64,000 nucleotides of DNA from Alphaproteobacteria bacterium (GTDB lineage Bacteria; Pseudomonadota; Alphaproteobacteria; SMXP01). Each line of letters begins with the position of its first letter. Position 1 is the first letter of the stretch. The stretch lies in contig JANQPV010000021.1 in assembly GCA_028285305.1 (NCBI GenBank), positions 1-64,000 of the forward strand. Direction: 5' to 3'. A program made the position numbers and the translations under genes. The notes under the pieces are model-generated. The model was given only the letters and a program-made list of their open reading frames with translations. It made no database searches and was not told the DNA's origin. This document shows positions 15,359 to 23,260 of the stretch, piece by piece.

Positions 15359-16485
15359 TATCCAAACGTCCTATGGCGACTAACGCGGGGGAACAAACCA
15401 TGAACATTGCTAGCTTCTCCAGCCCACAAAAGGAAGAGGGAATTATTTGGTGTGTTGTGACTGAGGATGACCGGCAGTGCGCAATCGGCATATCCATAAC
15501 GGAATGAGCTGCCGCCCACTTTGGCGTGTTCATCGTCAACGCTTTCGTCCCAATAAGCGTCATCGCGAACAAGGTCCAAGATGTCATCGTCGCCAGGAGA
15601 GGTTAGCTTCTGCCTGTCGCCCAGGCTATGGACGACTCGTAGCTCTATATCACCCCTCTTAAAACCCCGCTTTACTAAGAGTGGTGTCAGATGCGCGATC
15701 GCTTGCGGCGCTGCGACATAGAGAACGACGATGACTTTGACTCCAGTTGGACACATGAGTGCGCCCAGACCACCCTCATCATCAAGTCTGTTGAGGATTT
15801 TGTCGATCTTACCTTTCCAACCGCCGTTTCCGTCCTCCCGCAAGAAACTGGTTCCGCTGGCGGAAAAATCGTCTAGCAAAACCACAGTTTGAAAGAGCGG
15901 TCTAGCTTTTGCGTCGCCTTCCACGACGTTGGCGTTCAGCTTGGCGATATCTTTTTCGAGTTCCGCTTTGAGGTTCAGCGCTTTGTCTGTCGATATATCA
16001 TAGGCATGCCAGATTTGTTCATTAGAGATCTCACGCCAATTGGCACGCCGGAACCTATCCGTTCGCGCCCCGTCGCTGAGACCGAGCACAAGAGTGCGCC
16101 GCAAGTGCTGCTCATATGGCAAGCTGCCCGTAATCGATCGTACACGGAAAGCCGTGATTCCAAGCTCATTAGCAGTGCGTTCAATAAGGTGAGGGCGCAC
16201 GATAGTCGGGAATGCGAGCTCGACCAGGTGCCCCATCTCAGCTTCGGAGATAAAAATCAGGCGCTTACGCACGAACTCATAAGCTGTTTGACGGTCAGAA
16301 TTGGTCTTGAATTGCCGCAACCAGAGCGCGAGGCTCTCCAAAAACCGGAGTCCTGGCGCATATTGTTGGTATTCGTCATATTTATAGTTAGCAAAAGATT
16401 CAAGTGAGGCGCATTCAGCCGCTTTCTCGCTGTCCGTCCAGTTCATAATGTTGGCGAGAAGCCGCTCAGCCAAATCACGTCGCAT
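15358..16485 (-). CDS. PRTase-CE-like phosphoribosyltransferase
   Basis: Start preferred at ATG 16485 because GCGGAG lies six bases upstream; in-frame ATG 16491 and GTG 16503 are alternatives. 375 residues. The helical N-terminus leads to a phosphoribosyltransferase core whose PRPP-binding loop is VVLLDDFSASGTSFL (about 201-215): two acidic residues followed by a SASGTS phosphate loop, as in type I PRTases. Near the C-terminus is SHNTPNNSLFLLW, a motif I associate with the PRTase-CE family. It overlaps the SIS-HAD stop by 11 bp and abuts the ATPase gene. Type I PRTases move phosphoribose between PRPP and a base; here it may produce or destroy a nucleotide signal or metabolite on infection. 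Function is inference. Confidence 0.85.
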   Translation of the reverse strand: MRRDLAERLLANIMNWTDSEKAAECASLESFANYKYDEYQQYAPGLRFLESLALWLRQFKTNSDRQTAYEFVRKRLIFISEAEMGHLVELAFPTIVRPHLIERTANELGITAFRVRSITGSLPYEQHLRRTLVLGLSDGARTDRFRRANWREISNEQIWHAYDISTDKALNLKAELEKDIAKLNANVVEGDAKARPLFQTVVLLDDFSASGTSFLREDGNGGWKGKIDKILNRLDDEGGLGALMCPTGVKVIVVLYVAAPQAIAHLTPLLVKRGFKRGDIELRVVHSLGDRQKLTSPGDDDILDLVRDDAYWDESVDDEHAKVGGSSFRYGYADCALPVILSHNTPNNSLFLLWAGEASNVHGLFPRVSRHRTFG

Positions 16486-18403
16486 ACACATCTCCGCGAT
16501 CACCAGGCTGAATACAAAGGTGACCAGCTCCAGATGAGGCGTCGAATTTTGAAATATAATAGAGAGTCGCTTGGACGCCTTTTACACCTGCGGGAGCGAG
16601 TGCCCAACAGTGATTGAAGTGACGGCTAGCTTCATCCACGCTCAATCCTAGCGGGGTATCGAGGAGGTCTGCATCATTACCAGGCCAGACTCCCTTGTCT
16701 CCGATGCGTAGCACTTCAAATCCAGAGTGCAAACCGGCTTCGATTGTCTCCACTACATTGTTCTTTGAGGCGAATGTGAACTGAATATCGATCGAATGAC
16801 TGGAGGCGCTAACCCGGGCCGGCATGCCGTGCTCCGCTAGAACCGCATCTACCGCCGAAATGGCACTTGAGACTCCGATGAAGGGAGGTAGACGCATCGA
16901 AATTTGAGCTTCGTTGGAACGAAGTTCCGCTCTTGCGAGCACTGGGTGTGTACCAAGCGCCCTAACAAGTTCGGGAGACCGGAACGGGCCGATGAGATTT
17001 TCGTGTTGACTGGCGAGAGATGTGATCACTGCTCCATTATAGTAACCGATCGTCACCTCGTCCCAAGACTCTTTGGGCAGGATTTGTCGTAACGCTTTAC
17101 CGGCGGACGCCCCGCGACCAGTTGCGATACCAATTTTGATGCCATTGATGTGGAGCTTGCAAAGCGCCTCACCGACAACAGGTTGGAGCCGACCAAACCG
17201 ATGTCGATTGTCGCATAGTGTCCCATCATAGTCGAAAACCACAGCGCCGAATCTCGTCTTTGCAATCGTTTCCACCGCTTTGCGATGTGCCTTTGCCCAC
17301 ACATCGAACTGCAGCGCATCGCGCAATGCATCGGGCGCTTTTCTTTTTATCGCGGCTCTCTGGTTTGCTTGCGAAGTTTTTCGGCTAACGGGTCCCGGCC
17401 CTAAGCCATAAAGTTTGCGACCGAAACTTGGCACGCCGGGTTTGCCGGGATCGATACCTGAGACACGCCCCGCCGATTCGCTTACATAGAGACCCGCAAC
17501 CAGCGCGGCCACTGCCTGCAAATCCGGCGACCCCTCTAGGTTGATGCGCGCCACTGGGATGTCACGGGGAAGAAGGCCCAAAGTGCGGTCCGCAAGCGAA
17601 CGATCCCTTCCAGATACAAGGGCCAACACGCCGGTATCGTTGGCGCGTTTGGCCATCCAATGATGGCGACCGTGACCAAAGTTGCGAAGATCTGCGATGT
17701 GAATTGGTCCAAGAGCTGCCTCAACAAATCGCGATTCCAAGTCAATCGCCGCGCTCCGAGCGATTGGGCTAAAGAGAAGGCTGGTAAATGCCTTTACGAG
17801 GACAGGCTCTACCGCCAAGACGATCGTGTCAGCATTCTGCTTAGCCAAACAGGTTTGCAAAAAATCTTCGAACGATTCAGGGAAAAGTGAGTTCGTTCCC
17901 AGTACATTGTCGTAGGCGCGCGTCAACAAAATCGAGGTGGCAAGCAGAGTCGCCACAGCGAGGAACCCATCGCGAAAACTGGGGGAGCGGCCGCCCACAA
18001 CGTCTGTGTATCCGTATCTTCGCTGCAATTTGTGAAGCGGGGTGTCATTGGACAAAACAAGCGCACCAACAGGTCCACACTCTTGTTGCGCAGCATGCTT
18101 GAAGGCGATGCCGATATCTCGGTTTCTCCCACTTGCGGAAAAACACACTGTAGCTGTTTTTTGAGGAATGTCGTCAGACACCAACTCGAATGGTGTGGCT
18201 GCACGAGCTAGCTGGCCCGTTCGCCTCTGATGTAGATCAGCCGCAAAACTTGCAGTTGAGAACGAGCCACCAGAACCAACTGTAAGGACTGGGAGTTGGA
18301 TCAGGGATCCAACCATCGAAGAGATGGCCGAGATATCGAAACTTTGCGCAGCTGAGTAGACTTGGCTAAGAGCATCGAGTTCGCGCTTATAATATCGTAC
18401 CAC
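16475..18403 (-). CDS. SIS domain-HAD phosphatase fusion, first gene of the PRTase-CE operon
   Basis: 642 residues from GTG 18403, nine bases after AAGGAG. Residues 35-310 form a double SIS (phosphosugar isomerase/binding) module: VGSGGSFSTA at 42-51 and FSASGRNRD at 88-96 are the sugar-phosphate loops. Residues 385-600 are a HAD hydrolase: motif I DYDGTLCD (nucleophile D391, acid D393), motif II IATGRG at 426-431, and motif IV IGDKGVWPGNDADLL at 567-581, with a cap insertion between as in Cof-type phosphatases. The pair could isomerise and dephosphorylate one sugar-phosphate. The fusion leads an operon with a PRTase and a PfkB kinase, so all catalytic domains concern phosphorylated sugars or nucleotides. 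Confidence 0.9.
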   Translation of the reverse strand: MVRYYKRELDALSQVYSAAQSFDISAISSMVGSLIQLPVLTVGSGGSFSTASFAADLHQRRTGQLARAATPFELVSDDIPQKTATVCFSASGRNRDIGIAFKHAAQQECGPVGALVLSNDTPLHKLQRRYGYTDVVGGRSPSFRDGFLAVATLLATSILLTRAYDNVLGTNSLFPESFEDFLQTCLAKQNADTIVLAVEPVLVKAFTSLLFSPIARSAAIDLESRFVEAALGPIHIADLRNFGHGRHHWMAKRANDTGVLALVSGRDRSLADRTLGLLPRDIPVARINLEGSPDLQAVAALVAGLYVSESAGRVSGIDPGKPGVPSFGRKLYGLGPGPVSRKTSQANQRAAIKRKAPDALRDALQFDVWAKAHRKAVETIAKTRFGAVVFDYDGTLCDNRHRFGRLQPVVGEALCKLHINGIKIGIATGRGASAGKALRQILPKESWDEVTIGYYNGAVITSLASQHENLIGPFRSPELVRALGTHPVLARAELRSNEAQISMRLPPFIGVSSAISAVDAVLAEHGMPARVSASSHSIDIQFTFASKNNVVETIEAGLHSGFEVLRIGDKGVWPGNDADLLDTPLGLSVDEASRHFNHCWALAPAGVKGVQATLYYISKFDASSGAGHLCIQPGDRGDVYAT

Positions 18404-18448
18404 GCGACATCGCTCCTTATTGCCCGGGTGGTCCCTTTACGGTTCTCC

Positions 18449-18482
18449 GCGATCCGCGAATCGTAACATAGAGTGAATTATA
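18449..18482 (-). promoter_or_regulatory. Candidate promoter and operator of the PRTase-CE operon
   Basis: On the minus strand a perfect TATAAT (-10; plus-strand 18477-18482) lies about 75 bp before the GTG start. No good -35 is seen, so activation may be needed. Between it and the gene is a near-palindrome, CGATCCGCGAATCG (18450-18463, 12 of 14 positions symmetric), at about where transcription would begin, fitting a repressor site. Confidence 0.4.
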
Positions 18483-18771
18483 CATCGATCGTTGGAAAGT
18501 GATGGATATTCCTGGGTTTCGTTCAAAAAGTCGATGAATTCGTTGGGATCTCCCACAGATTCCTGTCACTACAACTAAGCCGCAAAAGGGGCATTCTTAA
18601 CACTCCGCTTCCAATTCAATCTGACGTGCTGCTCTGGATCCGAGCGGTACGAATTGAATTTTAGCATCCCGACCCGATTGGTTCGATAAGCCGGTTTTTG
18701 GTTCTCACATCTGCGCTTGTGCGACGAATAGCGATAGTTGGGAGAAGTAGTTGTAAGGAGCGCAACGGAGT

Positions 18772-18918
18772 CCCTGTTCTCTCCCTGCATGCCCCTGTTA
18801 AATGCCGCTTTTTCCCTGTTCAGATCATCAGGGTATTTGATGGTATAGTCCCGGAATTCCGCGAGAAACGAGCTGCACGTTTCCCCGCTGGGGCCAAAAT
18901 TTGAGAATTCTCCCTGTT
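18772..18918. repeat. CCCTGTT repeats phased at 21 bp
   Basis: CCCTGTT occurs at 18772, 18793 and 18814, exactly 21 bp apart, and once more at 18912; a partial copy (CTCCCTG) is at 18782. On the minus strand the phasing gives a Thr-Gly every seventh codon. The spacing of two helical turns fits a multimeric DNA-binding site. I recall similar AACAGGG arrays scattered in alphaproteobacterial genomes, origin unknown. Confidence 0.6.
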
Positions 18919-19235
18919 TTTTCGCTGTTAATCAGCGAACTTTGCCTGAGACTGGTTCGCCAAGGACTGCCCACAGCGCCACTTGGTCCGGGTCCATTCC
19001 TACCACATGGGCTGCAAATTGTTCCCGAGACCTAGGCAACACACTTTTGCCGAACGGGTTTTCGATCGGCAGCAAGCCTCAGGCGTCTTCGTCGAAATGT
19101 CCCAGATCATCGGTCATAAAGCTGGCCTGCCGGAGCCCATCTTCCACTTGATTGATGCCGGCATCCTGTTCTGCAAACACGGTGGATAGATTGGCTTTCT
19201 TCTTGTTCAGACAGATGCGTCTGCACATCGTAACG

Positions 19236-19251
19236 GTGACAGTTTTGTCAC
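19236..19251. promoter_or_regulatory. GTGACA/TGTCAC palindrome
   Basis: Perfect 6-bp arms around GTTT. It looks like a TetR-type operator but no gene starts nearby; the nearest is the GST 220 bp away. It may be the promoter relic of a lost gene. Confidence 0.3.
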
Positions 19252-19399
19252 GGAACGGAGAGTCGATCTCTTGGGGTTCCGAGTTGAATCTGGAGAAAGA
19301 GACGTGGCACTCGGCCTGCGTTTTCAGACCAAGTTTTGGCGCGGCCTGTCATTGTTGCGGTAGGCGACAAAGTCATCGTATTGGTCTACTGCAACAGGT

Positions 19400-19423
19400 C
19401 TCCTGACATAACACTGTCAGGAG
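19400..19423. promoter_or_regulatory. Perfect 8-bp-arm palindrome upstream of GST gene
   Basis: CTCCTGAC and GTCAGGAG flank an 8-base centre, ending 52 bp before the GST start. The CTGACA-n-TGTCAG form resembles operators I associate with YafY/WYL or HxlR-type regulators of stress genes; no such regulator is in the window. Confidence 0.5.
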
Positions 19424-19474
19424 CGTGCTGTTAATGTGTCGGTCCAATTCTGAACAAATCAATGGAGGTTGGCC

Positions 19475-20074
19475 GTGAAACACTATTTCCATCCCATGAG
19501 CAGAGCGGTGGGGACCCACTGGATGCTGATAGAGCTTGAAGCGGATCACGAGCAAATTGTCATCGATTTTACCAAGGGCGAAAACAACACGCCCGAATAT
19601 CGCGCCATCAATCCTATGGGTAAAATCCCCGCCCTTGTGGACGGTCAGGTGGTGGTTACCGAAGCTGCGGCGATTTGCGCCTACCTGGCGGATAAGTTCC
19701 CGGAAAAAGGGCTGGCGCCTCCGACCAACTCTTCAGAGCGCGGAAAATATTATCGCTACCTCTTTTATCCGGGCACTGTACTTGAACCGCTTTTCACTTT
19801 TGAGCAGATGGGCATTAGAGAGTATTCGCCGCAATCGGTGGGGTTCGGTGATTTGGAGCGATGCCTTGCCACCATTGAGGCGCTCACGCCGAAAGAGGAT
19901 TGGGCTATGGGCACTCAATTCACTGCGGCGGACGTGGTTTTCGGGGGCACCCTGGATTTTGCGGTGCAGTTTGGCTGGTTGAAATCGCCCTCACCGAAAG
20001 TGGCCGATTATGTTGCGAGGATCAAGAATCGACCGGCCTATCGGGAGAGTCACGATCCGTCCTGGTATGCGTGA
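19475..20074 (+). CDS. Glutathione S-transferase
   Basis: Start at GTG 19475, six bases after GGAGG; an in-frame TTG at 19469 is less well placed. 199 residues. The N-terminal thioredoxin-like domain (about 1-78) has YFHPMSRAVGTHWML at the catalytic region, the cis-proline stretch MGKIPALVD and the glutathione gamma-Glu contact TEAAAICAYLAD. An all-helical domain follows, with the AADVVFGG N-capping motif. It conjugates or transfers glutathione in the cytoplasm, probably detoxifying electrophiles. It stands alone behind the palindrome at 19400-19423, convergent with the AraC-type regulator. Confidence 0.93.
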   Translation: MKHYFHPMSRAVGTHWMLIELEADHEQIVIDFTKGENNTPEYRAINPMGKIPALVDGQVVVTEAAAICAYLADKFPEKGLAPPTNSSERGKYYRYLFYPGTVLEPLFTFEQMGIREYSPQSVGFGDLERCLATIEALTPKEDWAMGTQFTAADVVFGGTLDFAVQFGWLKSPSPKVADYVARIKNRPAYRESHDPSWYA

Positions 20075-20173
20075 ACTTCTGAAGTCTCGTAACACGATCG
20101 TAGTCTGCTCGTGCTTGATGGGACAAGCATTCGCCGCCTTGTTCGTGCTGGGCGCCGCCGTGGTCCATTCTAC

Positions 20174-21217
20174 TCACTCCGGCGCACTTTCCCCACACCA
20201 ATTGCTCATGGGGCGGAACATGCGGCGGTAGTGGCTGGGGGTGAGGCCAGTGGAGCGTTTGAACACTCGGCGGAAGAAGGCCGGGTTTTCATAGCCGACC
20301 TGGGCGGCGATTTCGTCCGTCGGGATGCCTTCTCCTTCCAAGAGCCTTTTGGCTTCTTCGATTCGCAGGTTTTGCACATGCGTGATCAGCGAGCTTCCTG
20401 TGGCGGTCTTGAACCGACGCTTTAACGTCCGTTCGGGGATGCCGCACTCTTCGACGACACTGGCGACGGGGTGGGGCTCGCGAAAGTGATCCGCCAGCCA
20501 AGTTTCAGCTTGGCGCACGATCGAATCGGCGTGGGGTTGGCGGCGGACCAGGCTTGCAAAGGGGAGCTGCCCCTCGCTGTGCCATTTGAGCAGGTACACT
20601 TTGGCAATGCGCAGGGCCTCGCCGGGACTGCAGTGGCGCGAGATAATGTGGAGCGCCAGATCATGCCACGAGGTGGTTCCGCCCGCCGTAACGATGCGGC
20701 CTTGGGGATCGGAGAGGACAATATTGGGCGCTGGATTAAATCGGACCGAGGGAAAGCTCTTGCGAAAAAGATCCTCATAGCCCCAGTGGGAGGTCGCCTC
20801 CCGGCCATCGAGCAGTCCGCTGGCGGCAAGGAGTACGGATGCGGAGCACCCGGAATAGATGATCGAGCCGGCCTGGTAGCACGCGTTCAGCCACTCCTTC
20901 AAGTCCTTATATCTGTCGGCCATGTCATCGTCCGGCGCGAGCCAAAATTCGGGAATAATCAGTACACCTGGCGTTGGTATGTCATGAAAGGATGCCTCCG
21001 GGCTCACAGGGATGCCATTGCCGCACCGGAATGCTTTGCGGGTCCTGGAAACAATATGAGGCCGGATGCGTTGATCCCCCGGGTCCTCGCCAATAAATTC
21101 GCGCCACAAGACGCTCGTGGCCGCCAGGACATCCACCATTCCATACAGGGCCGACCCTGCGGTTTCGGGGAGCGCCAGAAGATAGGCATCAAGAGGACTG
21201 GTTTCTTGGTTTTCCAT
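20174..21217 (-). CDS. GlxA-like AraC-family transcription regulator with DJ-1/PfpI domain
   Basis: Start at ATG 21217; the longer reading from 21289 would enter the divergent promoter region. 347 residues. Residues 10-185 form a DJ-1/PfpI-like ligand domain, with IYSGCSASVLLAASGLLDG holding the nucleophile-elbow cysteine and ATSHWGYEDLF. Residues 240-335 contain two AraC HTHs (VASVVEECGIPERTLKRRF and IPTDEIAAQVGYENPAFFRRVF). The class senses small metabolites and activates adjacent catabolic or detoxification genes. It is divergent from the OsmC gene, and repeated TTTGGCA elements lie between them. Confidence 0.92.
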   Translation of the reverse strand: MENQETSPLDAYLLALPETAGSALYGMVDVLAATSVLWREFIGEDPGDQRIRPHIVSRTRKAFRCGNGIPVSPEASFHDIPTPGVLIIPEFWLAPDDDMADRYKDLKEWLNACYQAGSIIYSGCSASVLLAASGLLDGREATSHWGYEDLFRKSFPSVRFNPAPNIVLSDPQGRIVTAGGTTSWHDLALHIISRHCSPGEALRIAKVYLLKWHSEGQLPFASLVRRQPHADSIVRQAETWLADHFREPHPVASVVEECGIPERTLKRRFKTATGSSLITHVQNLRIEEAKRLLEGEGIPTDEIAAQVGYENPAFFRRVFKRSTGLTPSHYRRMFRPMSNWCGESAPE

Positions 21218-21248
21218 GCTTTTCCAATCTTTCCGCTGCAGACTCGAA

Positions 21249-21279
21249 TTTGGCACAAAAGGACCGGTTTTGGCAAAAC
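21249..21279. promoter_or_regulatory. Tandem TTTGGCA elements between araC-type and osmC-like genes
   Basis: TTTGGCA at 21249-21255 recurs at 21269-21275, 20 bp apart on the same face of the helix; the second lies within the palindrome GTTTTGGCAAAAC (21267-21279). AraC-family proteins bind direct repeats at about two-turn spacing, so this is a candidate site for the divergent regulator. Confidence 0.45.
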
Positions 21280-21374
21280 TCGCACTCATAGGGCGCGCCG
21301 TCCAGTCCTAGTTTGCGGTGATGGCCGTCGCGGAATTCTGGCGCGGCGTTCACGCTTTAGAATGGAGATGACTT

Positions 21375-21959
21375 ATGAAAACCGAAATGATGGCAGAAGA
21401 GACGATGACGTCCCTCAATGGTCTTGATGTTCAGGCAGCCACAGATACGATTGACGCACTGACAAAAGACAAGAGTCTCGCGAAGTTTCAATTTCGTGCA
21501 AAGAACAGCTGGATCAATGGAGGCGAGAACCAATCGACGATCCGGGACTTTTACGGAGCCGGGCAAGAGGACATGTCCCGCACGTCCGACTTTGTTTTTG
21601 CCAACGGCGAACCGCCGGTTCTGCTGGGCAATAATGAAGGGGCCAATCCGGTCGAGTTCTTGCTTCATGCCCTTGCCGGGTGTGTGACGACCACCATTGT
21701 TTTGCATGCCGCGGTGAGAGGGATCACCATCCGCGAGCTCTCAACGGAGTTAGAGGGCAACATCGATCTGCAGGGATTGCTCGGCCTTGATGAATCCGTT
21801 TCAGCCGGCTATGAGAGCATAAAGATCCGTATGCATATCAAAGCCGACTGCTCTGATGAAGAGCTCGATGATTTGCTTTCCTATGCACATGGTCACTCGC
21901 CGGTGTGCACCACAGTCTGCCGCCCGATCCCGGTGCAAATCGAGCGGGTCGCGGCTTAG
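21375..21959 (+). CDS. OsmC/Ohr-family peroxidase-like protein
   Basis: 194 residues, ATG 21375 with GGAG upstream. The central part has NPVEFLLHALAGCVTTT with the first redox cysteine and the C-terminus has HSPVCTTVCRPIP with the second, matching the two-cysteine arrangement of OsmC/Ohr proteins that reduce organic hydroperoxides with dithiols. An N-terminal extension of about 35 residues precedes the fold. Many members next to GlxA-like regulators act in methylglyoxal or aldehyde stress, so the true substrate is uncertain. Convergent with the FMN oxidase gene across a hairpin. Confidence 0.9.
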   Translation: MKTEMMAEETMTSLNGLDVQAATDTIDALTKDKSLAKFQFRAKNSWINGGENQSTIRDFYGAGQEDMSRTSDFVFANGEPPVLLGNNEGANPVEFLLHALAGCVTTTIVLHAAVRGITIRELSTELEGNIDLQGLLGLDESVSAGYESIKIRMHIKADCSDEELDDLLSYAHGHSPVCTTVCRPIPVQIERVAA

Positions 21960-22001
21960 CGTCGGACCAACTTTGTGCTGTTTGATAGGTAGATATGAAA
22001 G

Positions 22002-22056
22002 GTGGGGCCCGTTATTCATCCCCGTCGTCAGTCAGGGAATTTATTGCGGGCCCCAC
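22002..22056. terminator. Long-loop inverted repeat between convergent genes
   Basis: GTGGGGCCCG (22002-22011) and CGGGCCCCAC (22047-22056) are perfect 10-bp arms 35 bases apart, between the ends of the osmC-like and oxidase genes. Placement suggests a bidirectional termination or mRNA 3'-end structure; there is no T-run. Confidence 0.45.
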
Positions 22057-22099
22057 TTCTCATGATGTCAATCAGGTGGCAGAGCGTTGCTCGCCTCTC

Positions 22100-23260
22100 T
22101 CAAACCCGTCGCACGCCCTCTTCGCGGAGGGCGGCGATGGAGGGATAGCCGTTGACGGCCATCATCAGGTCCGCTTCGGCGAGAATGCACTTCATGACAT
22201 GGGCCGCGCCGGCTGCACCGTCGAGGGCAAGGCCGTAATAGAAAGGACGCCCGAGGCCGATCGCCGTAGCGCCCATGGCCAGCGCCTTGACCATATCCGT
22301 ACCGGAACGAATGCCGCTATCGAACAGGACCGGCAGGTTGCCCGCGCCCTCGACCACGTCCGGCAACATGTCAATGGCAGCGATCCCGCCGTTCGCCTGC
22401 CTGCCGCCATGGTTAGAGCAGTAAATGCCGTCCAATCCCTCGTCGGCGGCACGCTTGGCGTCGTCCTTATGGCATATGCCTTTCAAGACGATCGGCATCT
22501 TGGTGATGGAGCGCAGCCAGGGAATGTCCTCCCACGTCAACACTTGTTGGAAATTGGCCATTACCGTTGCGACCGCGTCCTGCAGGTTTTCTTCGACGGG
22601 TTTGCCGAGCATGTCTCGAAATCGGGGGTCGGAGAAATAGTTCTGCATGACATGGCCGCGCAGCTGCGGGAAGTTGGAGGCGTTGAGGTCTCTTGGCCGC
22701 CAGCCCAGAATCGTCGTGTCGAGGGTGACGACCAGGGCTTTGTAGCCCGCGGCTTCCGCGCGGCGCACCAGGCTCTCGGCGAGCTCTTTGTCTTTGGGCG
22801 TATAAAGTTGGAAGAAGGAGGGCACGTTGCCGCAATGGGGGATCACGTCTTCCATGGGATCGTTCGAAAGGGTGGTGTGGCAATAGGGAACATTGGTCAT
22901 GGCTGAGGCCTGAGCTGCGGCGATGTCCCCATGCTGATCTTGTGTGGCCATGCCGGTGACGCCGATCGGTGCCATGAATAGGGGATGGGGCAGTTTCATG
23001 CCGAACAGCTCGATCGAGAGATCGGGGTTCGAGGCATCGACCATCATGCGCGGCACCATACCCCAATCGCCGAACGCCGTAACGTTGCGGTCCTGGGTTA
23101 GCTCATCACCGCAGCCGCCTTGGACATAGTTCAGGACCATATCGGGCAGGGCCGCCTCCGCTCTTTTGACGAGCGTCGCGTAGTCGGTTGGCAGTTTCGG
23201 CAGGACTCCGCCGAGGCCGTTCCAATAGATCTCTAGCTGATAGTCGCCATACACAGGCAT
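22100..23260 (-). CDS. FMN-dependent alpha-hydroxy-acid oxidase/dehydrogenase
   Basis: 386 residues of the glycolate oxidase/lactate dehydrogenase TIM-barrel family. YVQGGCGDELTQDRN near residue 45, PIGVTGMA at about 97, FFQLYT at about 150, VVTLDTTILGWRPRDL, IVLKGICHKDDA (FMN phosphate region) and the active-site SNHGGRQ, with the catalytic histidine, are all present. The enzyme oxidises an (S)-2-hydroxy acid to a 2-keto acid, passing electrons to O2 or quinone. A 222 bp upstream gap indicates its own promoter, although it follows the TetR operon on the same strand. It could use a lactate or mandelate-like product of the pathway. Confidence 0.92.
   Translation of the reverse strand: MPVYGDYQLEIYWNGLGGVLPKLPTDYATLVKRAEAALPDMVLNYVQGGCGDELTQDRNVTAFGDWGMVPRMMVDASNPDLSIELFGMKLPHPLFMAPIGVTGMATQDQHGDIAAAQASAMTNVPYCHTTLSNDPMEDVIPHCGNVPSFFQLYTPKDKELAESLVRRAEAAGYKALVVTLDTTILGWRPRDLNASNFPQLRGHVMQNYFSDPRFRDMLGKPVEENLQDAVATVMANFQQVLTWEDIPWLRSITKMPIVLKGICHKDDAKRAADEGLDGIYCSNHGGRQANGGIAAIDMLPDVVEGAGNLPVLFDSGIRSGTDMVKALAMGATAIGLGRPFYYGLALDGAAGAAHVMKCILAEADLMMAVNGYPSIAALREEGVRRV

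Larger units (their letters stand above)
18404..19474. other. 1-kb region without a convincing gene; probable right edge of island
   Basis: No ORF here has credible length, start or similarity. It contains the operon promoter (left), phased CCCTGTT repeats (18772-18918), a stretch translating to FFAVNQRTLPETGSPRTA that I recall as a recurrent spurious ORF in alphaproteobacterial genomes, possible gene remnants around 18983-19189, a TGACA-type palindrome at 19236-19251 and the GST operator at 19400. The patchwork suggests repeated insertion or deletion. Nothing here shows a tRNA. Confidence 0.5.

Noticed and set aside
18772-18820. CCCTGTT repeats as a CRISPR array
   Set aside because: Only 7 bp repeated, spacing of 21 bp, no cas genes.
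18983-19189. 68-aa ORF (SQIIGHKAGLPEPIFHLIDAG) in the gene-poor region
   Set aside because: Reads a little like a protein fragment, but no family was recognised, there is no start context, and it is open in several frames; mentioned only as a possible remnant.
3922-19474. Long direct repeats as attachment sites of the island
   Set aside because: I compared the two gene-poor junctions by eye and saw no shared stretch; serine recombinases need only a very short core, so absence is not informative.
20471-21427. 318-aa plus-strand ORF
   Set aside because: Antisense to the AraC-type regulator and running across the divergent promoter and into the osmC-like gene in another frame.
21995-22906. 303-aa plus-strand ORF
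   Set aside because: Antisense to the FMN oxidase and beginning inside a terminator-like inverted repeat.
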